This document shows positions 43,288 through 52,976 of a stretch of DNA of 64,000 nt, in pieces; position 1 is the stretch's first letter, and each line of letters opens with the position of its first letter. Source of the DNA: Roseburia rectibacter (lineage in GTDB: Bacteria; Bacillota; Clostridia; Lachnospirales; Lachnospiraceae). A program made the position numbers and the translations under genes. Location: NCBI RefSeq assembly GCF_014287515.2, contig NZ_CP092473.1, positions 3,507,501 to 3,571,500 of the forward strand, written 5' to 3'. Under the pieces are notes generated by a model. That model made no database searches. It saw only the letters and a program-made list of their open reading frames with translations, and was not told where the DNA came from.

Positions 43288-43291
43288 AAAA

Positions 43292-46200
43292 TTACAGATT
43301 CTTTACGGTAGCAATATCCACCGGTGTCAGATCATCGGTCGCAGTCTCTAAGCTGCGTGCTAACGCATTTGCCGTATCCATTGCCGTGATACAGTAAACA
43401 CCTGTCTCGATTGCATTTCTCCGGATCAGGAATCCGTCTCTGGTCTTATCACCATTTCCCTGTGTCGGTGTGTCAATGACAAGGTCGATCTTATGTCCTA
43501 AGATTAAGTCCATAACGTTCGGTGACTCCTGAGAGATCTTGTTGACACGAAGTGCATTGACGCCGTGCTCCTGTAAATATTTTGCGGTGCTTCTCGTTGC
43601 GTAAATCTTGTAGCCAAGTGCCTCAAAACGTTTTGCAACACCGACTGCTTCCGGTTTATCTGCATCTTTTACTGTCATGATCATCTGTTTGTACTTCGGT
43701 AAAGTCACACCTGCACCGAGGAATGCTTTGTAGAGAGCCTCGTTAAAGGTCTTTGCAATACCAAGGCACTCACCGGTTGATTTCATCTCCGGTCCTAAGG
43801 AGATCTCAGCACCACGCAGTTTCTCGAAGGAGAATACCGGCATCTTGATTGCAATGTAATCTGCGGTCGGTGCAAGTCCCGGCTCATATCCAAGTCCACG
43901 GATCGTATCACCGATAATTACTTTCGTTGCAAGATCAACGATCGGAATACCGGTAACTTTGCTGATGTATGGCACAGTTCTCGAAGAACGCGGGTTTACT
44001 TCGATGACATACACCTGCTCGTCCATGGCGATAAACTGGATATTGATCAGTCCGATTACATGCAGTGCCTGTGCAAGACGTTTGGTATACTCAACGATCG
44101 TCTCTTTGACATGGTCACTGATCGTCGGTGCCGGGTAAACAGAAATACTGTCTCCGGAGTGTACACCGGTACGCTCGATGTGCTCCATGATACCAGGGAT
44201 CAGGATATCCGTTCCATCACAGACTGCATCGACTTCGATCTCTTTTCCCTGTAAATATTTATCTACAAGGATCGGGTGATCCTGTGCAATACGGTTGATG
44301 ATGCCGATAAATTCTTCGATCTCATCATCATTAAATGCGATCTTCATACCCTGTCCACCAAGTACGTAAGAAGGTCTTACCAGTACCGGATAACCGAGAC
44401 GGTTTGCAACTTCTTTCGCTTCCTCTGCAGTAAACACGGTTCCACCTGCTGCTCTCGGAATCTGTGTTTTCTCTAAGATCTCATCGAAAAGCTCACGATC
44501 CTCTGCCGCATCGACATCCTCTGCTTTTGTTCCAAGGATCTTAACGCCCATCTTCATCAGGCTCTCGGTTAATTTGATCGCAGTCTGTCCACCAAACTGT
44601 ACGACAGCACCATCCGGTTTTTCGAGTCTTACGATGCTCTCTACATCTTCCGGTGTCAGAGGCTCAAAATAAAGTTTGTCAGCAATATCAAAGTCAGTGG
44701 AAACGGTCTCCGGGTTGTTGTTGATGATGACGGTCTCCCATCCCTCTTTTGCAAATGCCCAGGTACAGTGTACGGAGCAGTAATCAAACTCGATACCCTG
44801 TCCGATACGAATCGGACCGGAACCAAGTACCAGTACCTTTTTCTTTGGATTGGTTTCGATGGCTTCGTTCTCACTTCCGAATACGGAATAGTAGTACGGT
44901 GTGGATGCCTCAAACTCTGCGGCACAGGTATCTACCATCTTGAATGCTGCCACGATGCCATTTTCATAACGCATATCATGGATTTCTTTTTCGGTCTTTC
45001 CGGTCAGTTTTGCAATAACACTGTCCGGGAATTCGATACGTTTTGCTTCTTTTAATAACTCTACAGTTAAAGGCTCATTCTTTAACTGATTTTCCATCTC
45101 AACTAAGATGGCAAGTTTATCAATAAACCAGCGGTCAATCTTTGTGATCTCATGGATCTCATCATAACTTTCGCCTCTGCGGAGTGCCTCTGCGATCACC
45201 CAGATACGGCGGTCATCCACCACATGAAGCTGCTCGTTTAACTCTTTATCAGAAAGTCCTGTAAAGTCATAAGACATTAAGCTGTCTACGTGCTGCTCTA
45301 AGGAACGGATTGCTTTCATCAATGCGCCCTCAAAGTTGTTGCAGATACTCATGACCTCTCCGGTCGCCTTCATCTGTGTGGTAAGTGTTCTCTTTGCCGT
45401 GATGAATTTGTCAAACGGAAGTCTCGGAATCTTTACAACACAATAGTCAAGCATCGGCTCGAAACTTGCATAAGTTTTTCCGGTAATTGCATTTTTGATC
45501 TCATCTAAGGTGTAACCTAATGCGATCTTTGCAGCAACTTTTGCGATCGGGTATCCGGTTGCTTTGGATGCAAGTGCAGAAGAACGGGATACACGCGGGT
45601 TAACCTCGATGACGCAGTACTCAAAGCTGTCCGGATTCAATGCATACTGTACGTTACATCCTCCGGTGATATTTAACTCGGAAATAATATTTAATGCAGA
45701 TGTACGGAGCATCTGGTATTCCTTATCGCCAAGTGTCTGGGAAGGTGCAACAACGATGGAATCACCGGTATGTACACCGACCGGATCGATATTTTCCATG
45801 TTACATACGGTGATACAGTTGCCGTTCGCATCACGCATTACCTCATACTCGATCTCTTTCCATCCTGCGATACAACGCTCTACCAATACCTCTCCGACAC
45901 GGGAAAGACGCAGACCGTTTGTTAAGATCTCAACCAGCTCGGTCTCGTTATGTGCGATACCACCGCCGCTTCCGCCAAGCGTATATGCCGGACGAAGTAC
46001 GACCGGATAACCAATGGTATTGGTAAACTTGATACCATCTTGTACGTTGTGTACGACCTGGGATGCTGCACAAGGCTCACCGATCTTTTCCATGGTATCT
46101 TTGAATGCCTGACGATCCTCAGCCTTAAAAATCGTCTCTGCAGTTGTACCGATCAGTCTGACATTATATTTTTCAAGGATGCCTTTTTCCTCTAACTCCA

Positions 46201-46498
46201 TACCAAGGTTTAAGCCTGCCTGTCCACCTAAAGTTGGCAATACGCTGTCCGGTTTTTCTTTTGCAATGATCTTCTCTAAAACAGATACCGTAAGCGGCTC
46301 AATATAAACCTGATCTGCGATATCTTTATCTGTCATGATCGTCGCCGGGTTTGAGTTTACCAGCACAACCTCAACACCCTCTTCTTTCAATGAGCGGCAT
46401 GCCTGTGTACCTGCATAGTCAAACTCTGCAGCCTGTCCAATTACGATCGGGCCGGAACCAATTACTAAAACTTTTTTTATGTCATGATTTCTTGGCAT
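43292..46498 (-). CDS. carB: Carbamoyl-phosphate synthase, large subunit
   Basis: 1068 residues, normal length. Two homologous ATP-grasp halves: [20 protein letters not shown] near the start and [20 protein letters not shown] near residue 556, each followed by its own ATP-grasp domain. A C-terminal MGS-like allosteric domain begins around residue 935. It makes carbamoyl phosphate from bicarbonate, ATP and ammonia supplied by CarA, feeding pyrimidine and arginine synthesis. It lies 46 bp after carA. Confidence 0.98.
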   Translation of the reverse strand: MPRNHDIKKVLVIGSGPIVIGQAAEFDYAGTQACRSLKEEGVEVVLVNSNPATIMTDKDIADQVYIEPLTVSVLEKIIAKEKPDSVLPTLGGQAGLNLGMELEEKGILEKYNVRLIGTTAETIFKAEDRQAFKDTMEKIGEPCAASQVVHNVQDGIKFTNTIGYPVVLRPAYTLGGSGGGIAHNETELVEILTNGLRLSRVGEVLVERCIAGWKEIEYEVMRDANGNCITVCNMENIDPVGVHTGDSIVVAPSQTLGDKEYQMLRTSALNIISELNITGGCNVQYALNPDSFEYCVIEVNPRVSRSSALASKATGYPIAKVAAKIALGYTLDEIKNAITGKTYASFEPMLDYCVVKIPRLPFDKFITAKRTLTTQMKATGEVMSICNNFEGALMKAIRSLEQHVDSLMSYDFTGLSDKELNEQLHVVDDRRIWVIAEALRRGESYDEIHEITKIDRWFIDKLAILVEMENQLKNEPLTVELLKEAKRIEFPDSVIAKLTGKTEKEIHDMRYENGIVAAFKMVDTCAAEFEASTPYYYSVFGSENEAIETNPKKKVLVLGSGPIRIGQGIEFDYCSVHCTWAFAKEGWETVIINNNPETVSTDFDIADKLYFEPLTPEDVESIVRLEKPDGAVVQFGGQTAIKLTESLMKMGVKILGTKAEDVDAAEDRELFDEILEKTQIPRAAGGTVFTAEEAKEVANRLGYPVLVRPSYVLGGQGMKIAFNDDEIEEFIGIINRIAQDHPILVDKYLQGKEIEVDAVCDGTDILIPGIMEHIERTGVHSGDSISVYPAPTISDHVKETIVEYTKRLAQALHVIGLINIQFIAMDEQVYVIEVNPRSSRTVPYISKVTGIPIVDLATKVIIGDTIRGLGYEPGLAPTADYIAIKMPVFSFEKLRGAEISLGPEMKSTGECLGIAKTFNEALYKAFLGAGVTLPKYKQMIMTVKDADKPEAVGVAKRFEALGYKIYATRSTAKYLQEHGVNALRVNKISQESPNVMDLILGHKIDLVIDTPTQGNGDKTRDGFLIRRNAIETGVYCITAMDTANALARSLETATDDLTPVDIATVKNL

Positions 46499-46544
46499 TA
46501 ATTCTTCCTCCTAAAATTTGTTAAACAATAACGTAAGAATTTTT

Positions 46545-47603
46545 CTACATCATCGAAATAAAACGATCAAACAAGTATGCAGAATCCTGTGGTCCCGGAC
46601 ACGCTTCCGGATGGAACTGTACGGTAAAAATGTTTTTGCCTACATAGGAAAGTCCCTCATTGGTTCCATCGTTTACATTCACAAATGCCGGTTTCGCGAT
46701 CTTTGGATCAAGTGTATCCGTATCTACCACATAACCGTGATTCTGGGAGGAAATATATACTCTTCCGGTTTCTAAATCTTTTACCGGATGGTTGCCGCCA
46801 CGGTGTCCGTATTTCATCTTATGTGTATCAGCTCCGGTTGCAAGTGCCATAAGCTGATGTCCTAAACAGATTGCAAAGATCGGAGTATCGGAATCATATA
46901 ATTTTTTGATCTCGGCAATGATCTCTTTGCACTCCTTTGGATCTCCAGGTCCATTGCTTAACATGATTCCATCCGGATTCGATGCAAGAATCTCTTCTGC
47001 TGTGGTATGCGCCGGATAGATCGTCACTTCACAGCCGCGTTTATTTAAAGACTGGGCAATATTATTTTTTGCTCCAAGGTCAAGCAAGGCAACCCGCTTG
47101 CCTTTTCCTTTTAATACTCGTTTTTCACTGCAGGTAACTTTGTCCACAACATTACCTGTCGTGTATTCTTTTAATCTGGGAATAATTTCTTCTATATTAT
47201 AGTTATCATTCGTGGTGATCATACCATTCATGGTTCCCTTCTCACGAAGAATCTTTGTCAGTGCGCGGGTGTCGATCCCTGCAATACCAGGAATATCATA
47301 TTTCGTAAGGAAATCCTGAATTGTTCCCTCCTCACGGAAGTTACTCGGCATCCTTGATAACTCCCTTACAATATATCCGTCCGGCCATGGTCTGCCTGAC
47401 TCCATATCCGGTGTGATTCCATAATTTCCGATCAGCGGATAAGTCATAACAACCGCCTGTCCCGCATATGACGGATCAGTCAGAACCTCCAGATAACCTG
47501 TCATCGACGTATTAAATACGATCTCACTGATGACTTCCCTAGTAGAACCTATACTTGTTCCGGTAAATACATTCCCATCTTCGAGTATTAAATGAGCTTT
47601 CAT
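46545..47603 (-). CDS. carA: Carbamoyl-phosphate synthase, small subunit
   Basis: 352 residues from ATG 47603 (MKAHLILEDGNVFTG), with AGGACAGGG upstream; the open frame extends to 47744 through leader sequence. The C-terminal glutamine amidotransferase has nucleophile Cys in FAICLGHQLMALATG and His-x-Glu in TVQFHPEACPGP. It passes ammonia to CarB. First gene of the carAB operon. Confidence 0.97.
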   Translation of the reverse strand: MKAHLILEDGNVFTGTSIGSTREVISEIVFNTSMTGYLEVLTDPSYAGQAVVMTYPLIGNYGITPDMESGRPWPDGYIVRELSRMPSNFREEGTIQDFLTKYDIPGIAGIDTRALTKILREKGTMNGMITTNDNYNIEEIIPRLKEYTTGNVVDKVTCSEKRVLKGKGKRVALLDLGAKNNIAQSLNKRGCEVTIYPAHTTAEEILASNPDGIMLSNGPGDPKECKEIIAEIKKLYDSDTPIFAICLGHQLMALATGADTHKMKYGHRGGNHPVKDLETGRVYISSQNHGYVVDTDTLDPKIAKPAFVNVNDGTNEGLSYVGKNIFTVQFHPEACPGPQDSAYLFDRFISMM

Positions 47604-47632
47604 TCGTTTCCCTGTCCTTTCACCTTTTTTCC

Positions 47633-47688
47633 AAAAAAAAAAACGTCGCCGTTTTTCTTCTTTTTCCATCCAGACAGTCCCCTGACTG
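47633..47688 (-). promoter_or_regulatory. Possible attenuator in the carA leader
   Basis: On the minus strand a CAGTC-n4-GACTG hairpin (47688-47675) is followed by AAAAACG-GCGA-CGTTTTT (47656-47639) and a long T run to 47633. This is a terminator-like pair 30-85 bases before carA. The stem is weak (two G-C pairs), so attenuation is only a suggestion. Confidence 0.4.
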
Positions 47689-47954
47689 AACTTTCCCTTA
47701 TTAGTACCTATAGTCTTTTTCTTAAATTGTAAAAAGTGTATCATATCATAAGACTTTTTTCAACCTTTTTCCAAAAACAAATAGTACCAAGATTTTATGC
47801 ATATTTATGTATATTTATACATTATTTTCAAATCCACAGAAAGCGGCAGTATGTGCTGCCCACACGCAGGAAAATTTTATTACCAAAACGTCATGCAAGA
47901 CATACATAGTAACAGACTTTCCTGATTTTCCCGCAGCAATGGGCAGCCGGCGTC

Positions 47955-48575
47955 TTATATCATCTTCTGAAACGCAAGGATTACAAACAACACGCCTCCA
48001 AGCCACGATACATCGGCTTTCCACCGCTTAGATGCCTGCATGCCAATCCTGCATCCGCAAAGTACTGCACAGAAACTGACGACAAAACTTCCAAGCACCG
48101 TAAGAAAAATATACTTTCCGCCAAATCCTGCACCCAGCCCTCCAAACATCCCATCCAGTGACATTGCAAGTGCAAAAAATACAGCCTCCACACACGACAT
48201 GGTCGCCGAATGGTCGCGGTCTGCCATTACCGGATTGTTGTAGATACTCAGAATAAAACTGAGCTGTGAAAAAGAGATTTTGACTTTCTTACAGAGGAAC
48301 TTATGACGCTCAATATATTTTCTGATCGCATACTCTGTCAGCTTAAAAATTCCCACTGCAAGCAGTCCGAAAAAACTTAAATATATTGCATATTTTTTTA
48401 AAAGTATCCCCTGTAACGCCATCCCCGCATAAAGTGATATCCCTAATATTCCACTGCAGACCGTGCTGATGCATAACGCTGCCACAGATCCGATCTTTAT
48501 CTGCTCACTCCCACACGCCACACACGCCACAAAGACATCCACACTGACAGCTATGATCAAAAGAATTACCTGCAC
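47955..48575 (-). CDS. MntP/YtaF-family membrane protein (putative Mn2+ efflux)
   Basis: 206 residues, six predicted helices in two pseudo-repeats. Each repeat has a small-residue/Asp motif: SVDVFVACVACG in the first and AMSLDGMFGGLGAGFGG in the second, the metal-binding pair of MntP-like exporters and of the sporulation protein YtaF. The soluble central loop is longer than in MntP, which favours YtaF. The start is GTG 48575 after GAGGTAG. Substrate is inferred. Confidence 0.72.
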   Translation of the reverse strand: MQVILLIIAVSVDVFVACVACGSEQIKIGSVAALCISTVCSGILGISLYAGMALQGILLKKYAIYLSFFGLLAVGIFKLTEYAIRKYIERHKFLCKKVKISFSQLSFILSIYNNPVMADRDHSATMSCVEAVFFALAMSLDGMFGGLGAGFGGKYIFLTVLGSFVVSFCAVLCGCRIGMQASKRWKADVSWLGGVLFVILAFQKMI

Positions 48576-48719
48576 TTTTTTCTACCTCAGACATAAAACC
48601 TTCTGTTTTATCATATGTCAGAGATTCAAAAATGCATCTTTACCTTTGATACTGTTCTCCATTTCCGAATAACTCATTACAAAGAATCAGCCAAAATTCC
48701 AGCTTTTCACACTGTTATC

Positions 48720-49070
48720 TCAGTCAAGTCTTTCGACAATACCAAGGACTTTCTGATAAGCCGCCGCCACCTCATCCAAAAGCGGTTTAAGCTCCCTTTC
48801 CGGTTCGCCATCCCTAAGTTCTTCGCATAACTCCTGTGCCGGAATGAGAAGCGGCGTCAGTCCCAGATTCATCGCAAGTCCCTTTAAATTATGTACATGT
48901 GTAAACGCCTGCTCATAATCCTTTTCTTCCAGTGCCTTACACAGCGACTCATAATTCGTATCCGTCAGAATCAGTTTTAAAAATTTCCCGATCCTCTCCT
49001 CCGTCTTGAGCCGCCGTAAGACCTCCTGTAAATCTGCGCCCATCTCCTTGTAACATTCTTCCAGCGTCAT
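48720..49070 (-). CDS. Histidine phosphotransfer (HPt) domain protein
   Basis: 116 residues, a single four-helix HPt domain. The phosphorylatable His60 lies in the HVHNLKGLAMNLGL motif, followed by the second helix pair. It shuttles phosphate between receiver domains of hybrid kinases. No kinase or response regulator is adjacent, so its partners are elsewhere. Ribosome binding site AAGGGGAGC before ATG 49070. Confidence 0.88.
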   Translation of the reverse strand: MTLEECYKEMGADLQEVLRRLKTEERIGKFLKLILTDTNYESLCKALEEKDYEQAFTHVHNLKGLAMNLGLTPLLIPAQELCEELRDGEPERELKPLLDEVAAAYQKVLGIVERLD

Positions 49071-49127
49071 ATTTGCTCCCCTTTCACGTTAAGTTTTTTA
49101 GTTCATTATCCAACAAATGATGGTTTG

Positions 49128-49489
49128 TTGAGATATGTGTCGCCCGTCCAAATGGTGTGTCGTAGGTTTGTGAATGGCATCTTGCGCAAAGCCAGAGTTA
49201 ATTTTGGTTCCGTTGTACGAAAATAAGAAAAGTCTAAGTGTGTCTGAGTTAGATTTTTTCGGAGTGACGTGAACGGCAACAACGAGTCATCCATGACTCG
49301 ATGCTGCCTTGTTCTGCCATCCGTGGCAGAACATCACTGTGTATCTACAGACACACAATCTCAATCTGACCATTATCAGATTGAGATAGATTTTCTAATT
49401 TTCTCCCAAAGTCACAAAATTACTTCGGCTTTGCGCAAGATGCCAGCCGTCAGGTTATGAACACCATTTGGGTGGGCGGTTCATCTCAA
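49128..49489 (-). ncRNA. Structured repeat RNA candidate, copy A
   Basis: About 362 bp, read on the minus strand. Nested arms pair outside-in: TTGAGAT/ATCTCAA; the arm 49141-49160 with 49461-49478; an 18-bp perfect helix near 49178-49195 and 49427-49444 (GGCATCTTGCGCAAAGCC). Then comes the conserved GTGACTTTGGGAGAAAATTA, an inner stem with two GGAT-loop hairpins, and conserved ACAACGGAAC. No ORF is shared with the other copies. It is intergenic, between the HPt gene and hom. Confidence 0.6.
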
Positions 49490-49820
49490 AACTGGGGGCG
49501 TAGGTGCGAATTTTTGACATTTGCACGAATGGAAATATGCTTAAAATGCTAATGTGCTGTATCATTAATATTCATCCTAAGGAATTGCTAGAATTTTTAT
49601 CTGCTGCATTGCATAATACGGATTACTTGGCAAATTGCCAGACCAAATAACACAGAATATTTTTTCAAATGTGTATGGCAATAAACATGGGCATAACGGG
49701 ATACATTGAAATTTTTTCCAACGTTATCAAACCAATAATAATCTATTAAACATAGTTATTTGGAAATATTTTTATCAACATAAGACACTAAAAATTTACG
49801 CACCACCCAAGGTTGTAAAA
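49490..49820. other. AT-rich spacer between repeat copies A and B
   Basis: No gene, strong promoter or repeat was recognised. Confidence 0.5.
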
Positions 49821-50136
49821 TGAGTTCCCCGGAGAAGGGTGTTTCACAACCTTGCGGCTGGCAAATCGCATCAAGCCGGGACTCGTTTTGTGACTTTGGG
49901 AGAAAATTAGTCAATCTTAGACTGCCTGTCCGCAACACAGTGTTGTGCTGCCACGGACGGCAGCACAAGTCCTAATGTGCCCGGATGGCACATTTAGGAC
50001 GCACACGTCACTCTGCCACAACCTGAACCAGGCAGCCTTAGATTGTCTTATTTTCGGACAACGGAACAAAACAGTCCTGGCTTGATGCGATCTGCCAATC
50101 GAAAACCCCCGGAACCACCCTTCGCCGGGGAACTCA
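49821..50136 (+). ncRNA. Structured repeat RNA candidate, copy B
   Basis: About 316 bp on the plus strand. The outer arm 49821-49841 pairs with 50116-50136 (TGAGTTCCCC/GGGGAACTCA). The second helix is GGCAAATCGCATCAAGCC with GGCTTGATGCGATCTGCC. The conserved junction TTCACAACCTTGCGGCTG, GTGACTTTGGGAGAAAATTA, the ACACAGTG element, two hairpins closed over a GGA(T/C) loop, CACGTCACTCTGCCACAACC and ACAACGGAACAAAACAG are in the same order as in copy C. Arms differ from copy C but still pair. Confidence 0.65.
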
Positions 50137-50179
50137 CGATACCGCAAACCACAATTAGTCGGGTATTTCATAAGATTAC

Positions 50180-50230
50180 AAAAAAAGCAGCCCCTGAACC
50201 GCCCTCACGTGATTCACGACCTGCTTTTCT
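50180..50230 (-). terminator. hom terminator
   Basis: Minus-strand GAAAAGCAG ... CTGCTTTTTTT with an inner GTGAATCAC hairpin lies directly after the hom stop. Confidence 0.75.
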
Positions 50231-50232
50231 TT

Positions 50233-51435
50233 TTACGCTACACGAATGACATTCAACACTTCCCCATATGCTGCTTTTTTGTTCTCTAAAGCCTCTTCTG
50301 TCATCTCTTCTGTTACAAAGCCAAGTTCTCCTGTAACACCCTGCGCATCAATATAGTCTACATTTCCAAATATTTTTTCCACAGATGCTTTATCTGTACC
50401 TGACACTCTGACAAAGAAACGGTTCTTTGCGCTGCGGTAATCTACCAGTTCTAATTTCTTTGAACTCCACTCCACCGGTATATTCTTATCAAGATTCTTT
50501 GCCATTTCCACAACATCCGCAACAACTGCACTGGCTGTCGGGAGTTTTCCTGCACCGCTTCCATAGAACATTGCATCTCCAAGTACATTTCCACGGACAA
50601 AGATTGCATTGAACACACCGTTTACATTATATAACGGATGCTCTTTCGGTAATAAGAATGGGGCAACCATTGCAACATACCCGCCGTCTGTCTTTTTGCT
50701 TGTTGCAAGAAGTTTAATGGCTCTTCCCATGGCTTTTGCATATTTAATATCGGTCGCAGAGATATGTGTAATTCCTTCTGTGTGGATATCCTCAAAATCT
50801 ACCTGCTGTCCACAGACAAGTGATGTCAGAATTGCAATCTTTCTGCAGGCATCATACCCTTCAATATCGGCTGTCGGATCTTTCTCCGCATATCCTTTTG
50901 CCTGTGCATCTTTTAATGCCTCATCAAAATCAGCACCTTTTTCTGACATCTCTGTCATCATATAGTTTGTTGTTCCGTTAACGATTCCGGTAATCTCCTC
51001 AATTTCATCAGCAGTCAGACAGGAATTTAACGGACGGATGATCGGGATACCGCCACCGACGCTTGCTTCGAACATAAAGTTAACATTTTTCTCTTTTGCA
51101 AGTGCGATCAGCTCTGCTCCTTTTGCTGCTACTAACGCTTTGTTTGACGTAGTAACATGTTTTCCGGCCTCTAACATTGCTTTTACAAAGGTATAAGCCG
51201 GTTCCACACCTCCCATGGTCTCAACGACGATCTTTACCTCAGGATCTTCTGCAATCGTCTTATAGTCGTGTACGATCTTATCCTGGATCGGATCTCCCGG
51301 AAAATCTCTTAAATCCAATACATATTTGATCTCTACCGGCTCTCCGACACGTTTTGCTATGCTGCTTCCGTTGATGTCAAGTACCTCCACAACACCAGAA
51401 CCGATTGTTCCATATCCCATTACTGCTGCTTTCAT
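50233..51435 (-). CDS. hom: Homoserine dehydrogenase
   Basis: 400 residues. NAD(P)-binding start KAAVMGYGTIGSGVVEVLD; catalytic domain with TSNKALVAAKGAELIALAKE, FEASVGGGIPIIRPLNSCL and the signature DPTADIEGYDACRKIAIL; C-terminal ~75 residues ACT-like (RFFVRVSGTDKASVEKIFG). It reduces aspartate semialdehyde to homoserine for threonine and methionine synthesis. It lies 132 bp downstream of a ThrR/PheB-like ACT regulator transcribed in the same direction, which probably senses threonine for it. Confidence 0.96.
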   Translation of the reverse strand: MKAAVMGYGTIGSGVVEVLDINGSSIAKRVGEPVEIKYVLDLRDFPGDPIQDKIVHDYKTIAEDPEVKIVVETMGGVEPAYTFVKAMLEAGKHVTTSNKALVAAKGAELIALAKEKNVNFMFEASVGGGIPIIRPLNSCLTADEIEEITGIVNGTTNYMMTEMSEKGADFDEALKDAQAKGYAEKDPTADIEGYDACRKIAILTSLVCGQQVDFEDIHTEGITHISATDIKYAKAMGRAIKLLATSKKTDGGYVAMVAPFLLPKEHPLYNVNGVFNAIFVRGNVLGDAMFYGSGAGKLPTASAVVADVVEMAKNLDKNIPVEWSSKKLELVDYRSAKNRFFVRVSGTDKASVEKIFGNVDYIDAQGVTGELGFVTEEMTEEALENKKAAYGEVLNVIRVA

Positions 51436-51567
51436 TTTTCATCCTCCAAGTTCGTCTGCCAGACTATCGCTTCCATCCTCTCAGACAGACTTTATTATCT
51501 TTCTATCATTTTACACATCTTACATGCATATTTTATGAACTACAATATATGATGCATCTGCCATGTC

Positions 51568-52011
51568 TTATTCTCTTGCAAGAATCTTCACATAATGAAT
51601 ACCTTCCTGTTCCTCAATGTGCTCTAACATTTCAGCCACATCACCAGTCTGTGGCAGGACATCCACACTGAGTGTAAGAGAAGCGATACCGTTGATCGGT
51701 ATACTCTGATGTATCGTAAGAATATTAGCATGAAACTCTGCTACGGTCTTTAATACAACGGATAACAGCCCCGGTTCATCATCCAACTGAATGACAAGCG
51801 TAATCGTCCTTCCCTTTGCCGTATCATGAAATGGAAAAATATCATCTTTATATTTATAAAAAGAACTCCGGCTGATGCCAACTTTTTCTGTTGCCTCCTG
51901 CACAGATGCAATCTTACCGGATTCAATCAGCCGCTTTGCCTCGACTACTTTTAAGAGGACCTCCGGAACTGCTTTTTCTTTCAGTACATAATACTGACTT
52001 TTTTCTTTCAT
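51568..52011 (-). CDS. ACT-domain regulator of PheB/ThrR (UPF0735) family
   Basis: 147 residues. N-terminal HTH-like part (IASVQEATEKVGISRSSFYKY) and a C-terminal ACT domain (TLVIQLDDEPGLLSVVLKT, INGIASLTLSVDVL). The Bacillus homologue once named PheB was shown to be ThrR, a repressor of hom/thr genes, and here the gene sits directly before hom. Full-length for the family. Start ATG 52011 after GAGAGGGATAG. Confidence 0.88.
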   Translation of the reverse strand: MKEKSQYYVLKEKAVPEVLLKVVEAKRLIESGKIASVQEATEKVGISRSSFYKYKDDIFPFHDTAKGRTITLVIQLDDEPGLLSVVLKTVAEFHANILTIHQSIPINGIASLTLSVDVLPQTGDVAEMLEHIEEQEGIHYVKILARE

Positions 52012-52090
52012 GTGACTCTATCCCTCTCTTTAGAAATTCATCTGTTGTGTTTGTTGCACGCTGACACTTGTCCTCATGAGGAAGATAATA

Positions 52091-52127
52091 ACATAAAGAG
52101 GCTGCCAACGCAACCTCTTTTTTATCA
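52091..52127. terminator. Hairpin downstream of the TPM gene
   Basis: AAAGAGG-n12-CCTCTTT with six T on the plus strand and an AT-rich tail on the minus strand. It probably ends the leftward TPM transcript. Confidence 0.55.
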
Positions 52128-52154
52128 TGTCAGGAACATTTTTTCATTATGCTG

Positions 52155-52976
52155 TTAAAATTTTTTGCTGCCTCCACCATGTTTTACGCCACTGCTGCTC
52201 GTATGTACCGTACTCCTGCCGCTGTCTTCTGCTTTTTTCTCTTCTATATGACGGTGTGTCACAACAGTGTTCACAAGCACATCGCTGTGTTTCTTTATAT
52301 TCACTGTTCCAGACTCGTGAGCATCATATTTATATTTGCCATTCCTTAATTTGCAAAATAGTACAAGCACCAGAAATACAATAGCGCCCGGGATCAGTGC
52401 TAAAACAACGGAGGTGATGACATATTCTGCCGGCGTGATCTCAATATCCGTCTCCTCATACTCATACTGATTTGACGGGATTCCTTCATCATAATAAACC
52501 AGCACATCTTTTAACATTACAGACAGACACTGTTCATATTCTCCATCTGAAATCGGTTCATATCCGTCATTTAAAATATCCTCAATACGCGCATCCGTAA
52601 GATACTTAATCGCAATGCCACCGGTAGAAATACAGATTTCACGGTTCTGCATATCGATCAGGAGTGCAACACCATCACCGTTTTCTGCAATCGCATCAAA
52701 GAAATCATCCGCATATTCCTGCGTGGTTTTTCCGTTTGTGTCATCCGTCGTCAACACCAGGATATTCCATCCGGTCTTCTCTCCCGCAGCATCCAGTTCA
52801 CTCTCAAGCGTCTCGATTTCTTCCGGTGTCAGAAGCGCAGCATCATCATATACCGTCTGTTGTGGAACATTTTCTTCTGCTGCAAAGCATACATGCTGTC
52901 CGCCTGCTGCAAGTAAAATCGTAAACAGCCAGGCAAATACGATACCCTTTAAACATAAAAATCTTTTCTGTCTCAT
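52155..52976 (-). CDS. TPM-domain protein (YgcG-like), membrane-anchored
   Basis: 273 residues. A signal peptide (~1-32) precedes a TPM domain (~40-165: VYDDAALLTPEEIETLESEL, GWNILVLTTDD, DGVALLIDMQNREICISTGG). A membrane helix (~182-203, YVITSVVLALIPGAIVFLVL) and a cytoplasmic tail ending SSSGVKHGGGSKKF follow. TPM proteins act in membrane or photosystem repair and as envelope phosphatases; the role here is unknown. It overlaps the zinc-ribbon gene by ATGA and is the last gene of an SPFH/zinc-ribbon operon. Confidence 0.82.
   Translation of the reverse strand: MRQKRFLCLKGIVFAWLFTILLAAGGQHVCFAAEENVPQQTVYDDAALLTPEEIETLESELDAAGEKTGWNILVLTTDDTNGKTTQEYADDFFDAIAENGDGVALLIDMQNREICISTGGIAIKYLTDARIEDILNDGYEPISDGEYEQCLSVMLKDVLVYYDEGIPSNQYEYEETDIEITPAEYVITSVVLALIPGAIVFLVLVLFCKLRNGKYKYDAHESGTVNIKKHSDVLVNTVVTHRHIEEKKAEDSGRSTVHTSSSGVKHGGGSKKF

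Noticed and set aside
44656..44943. ORFs opposite carB
   Set aside because: They are shadows of the high-identity carB coding sequence, with no family match.
49756..50249. Short ORFs on both strands over repeat copy B
   Set aside because: They differ between the three repeat copies, follow the palindromes and share no protein sequence; the region is better explained as non-coding.
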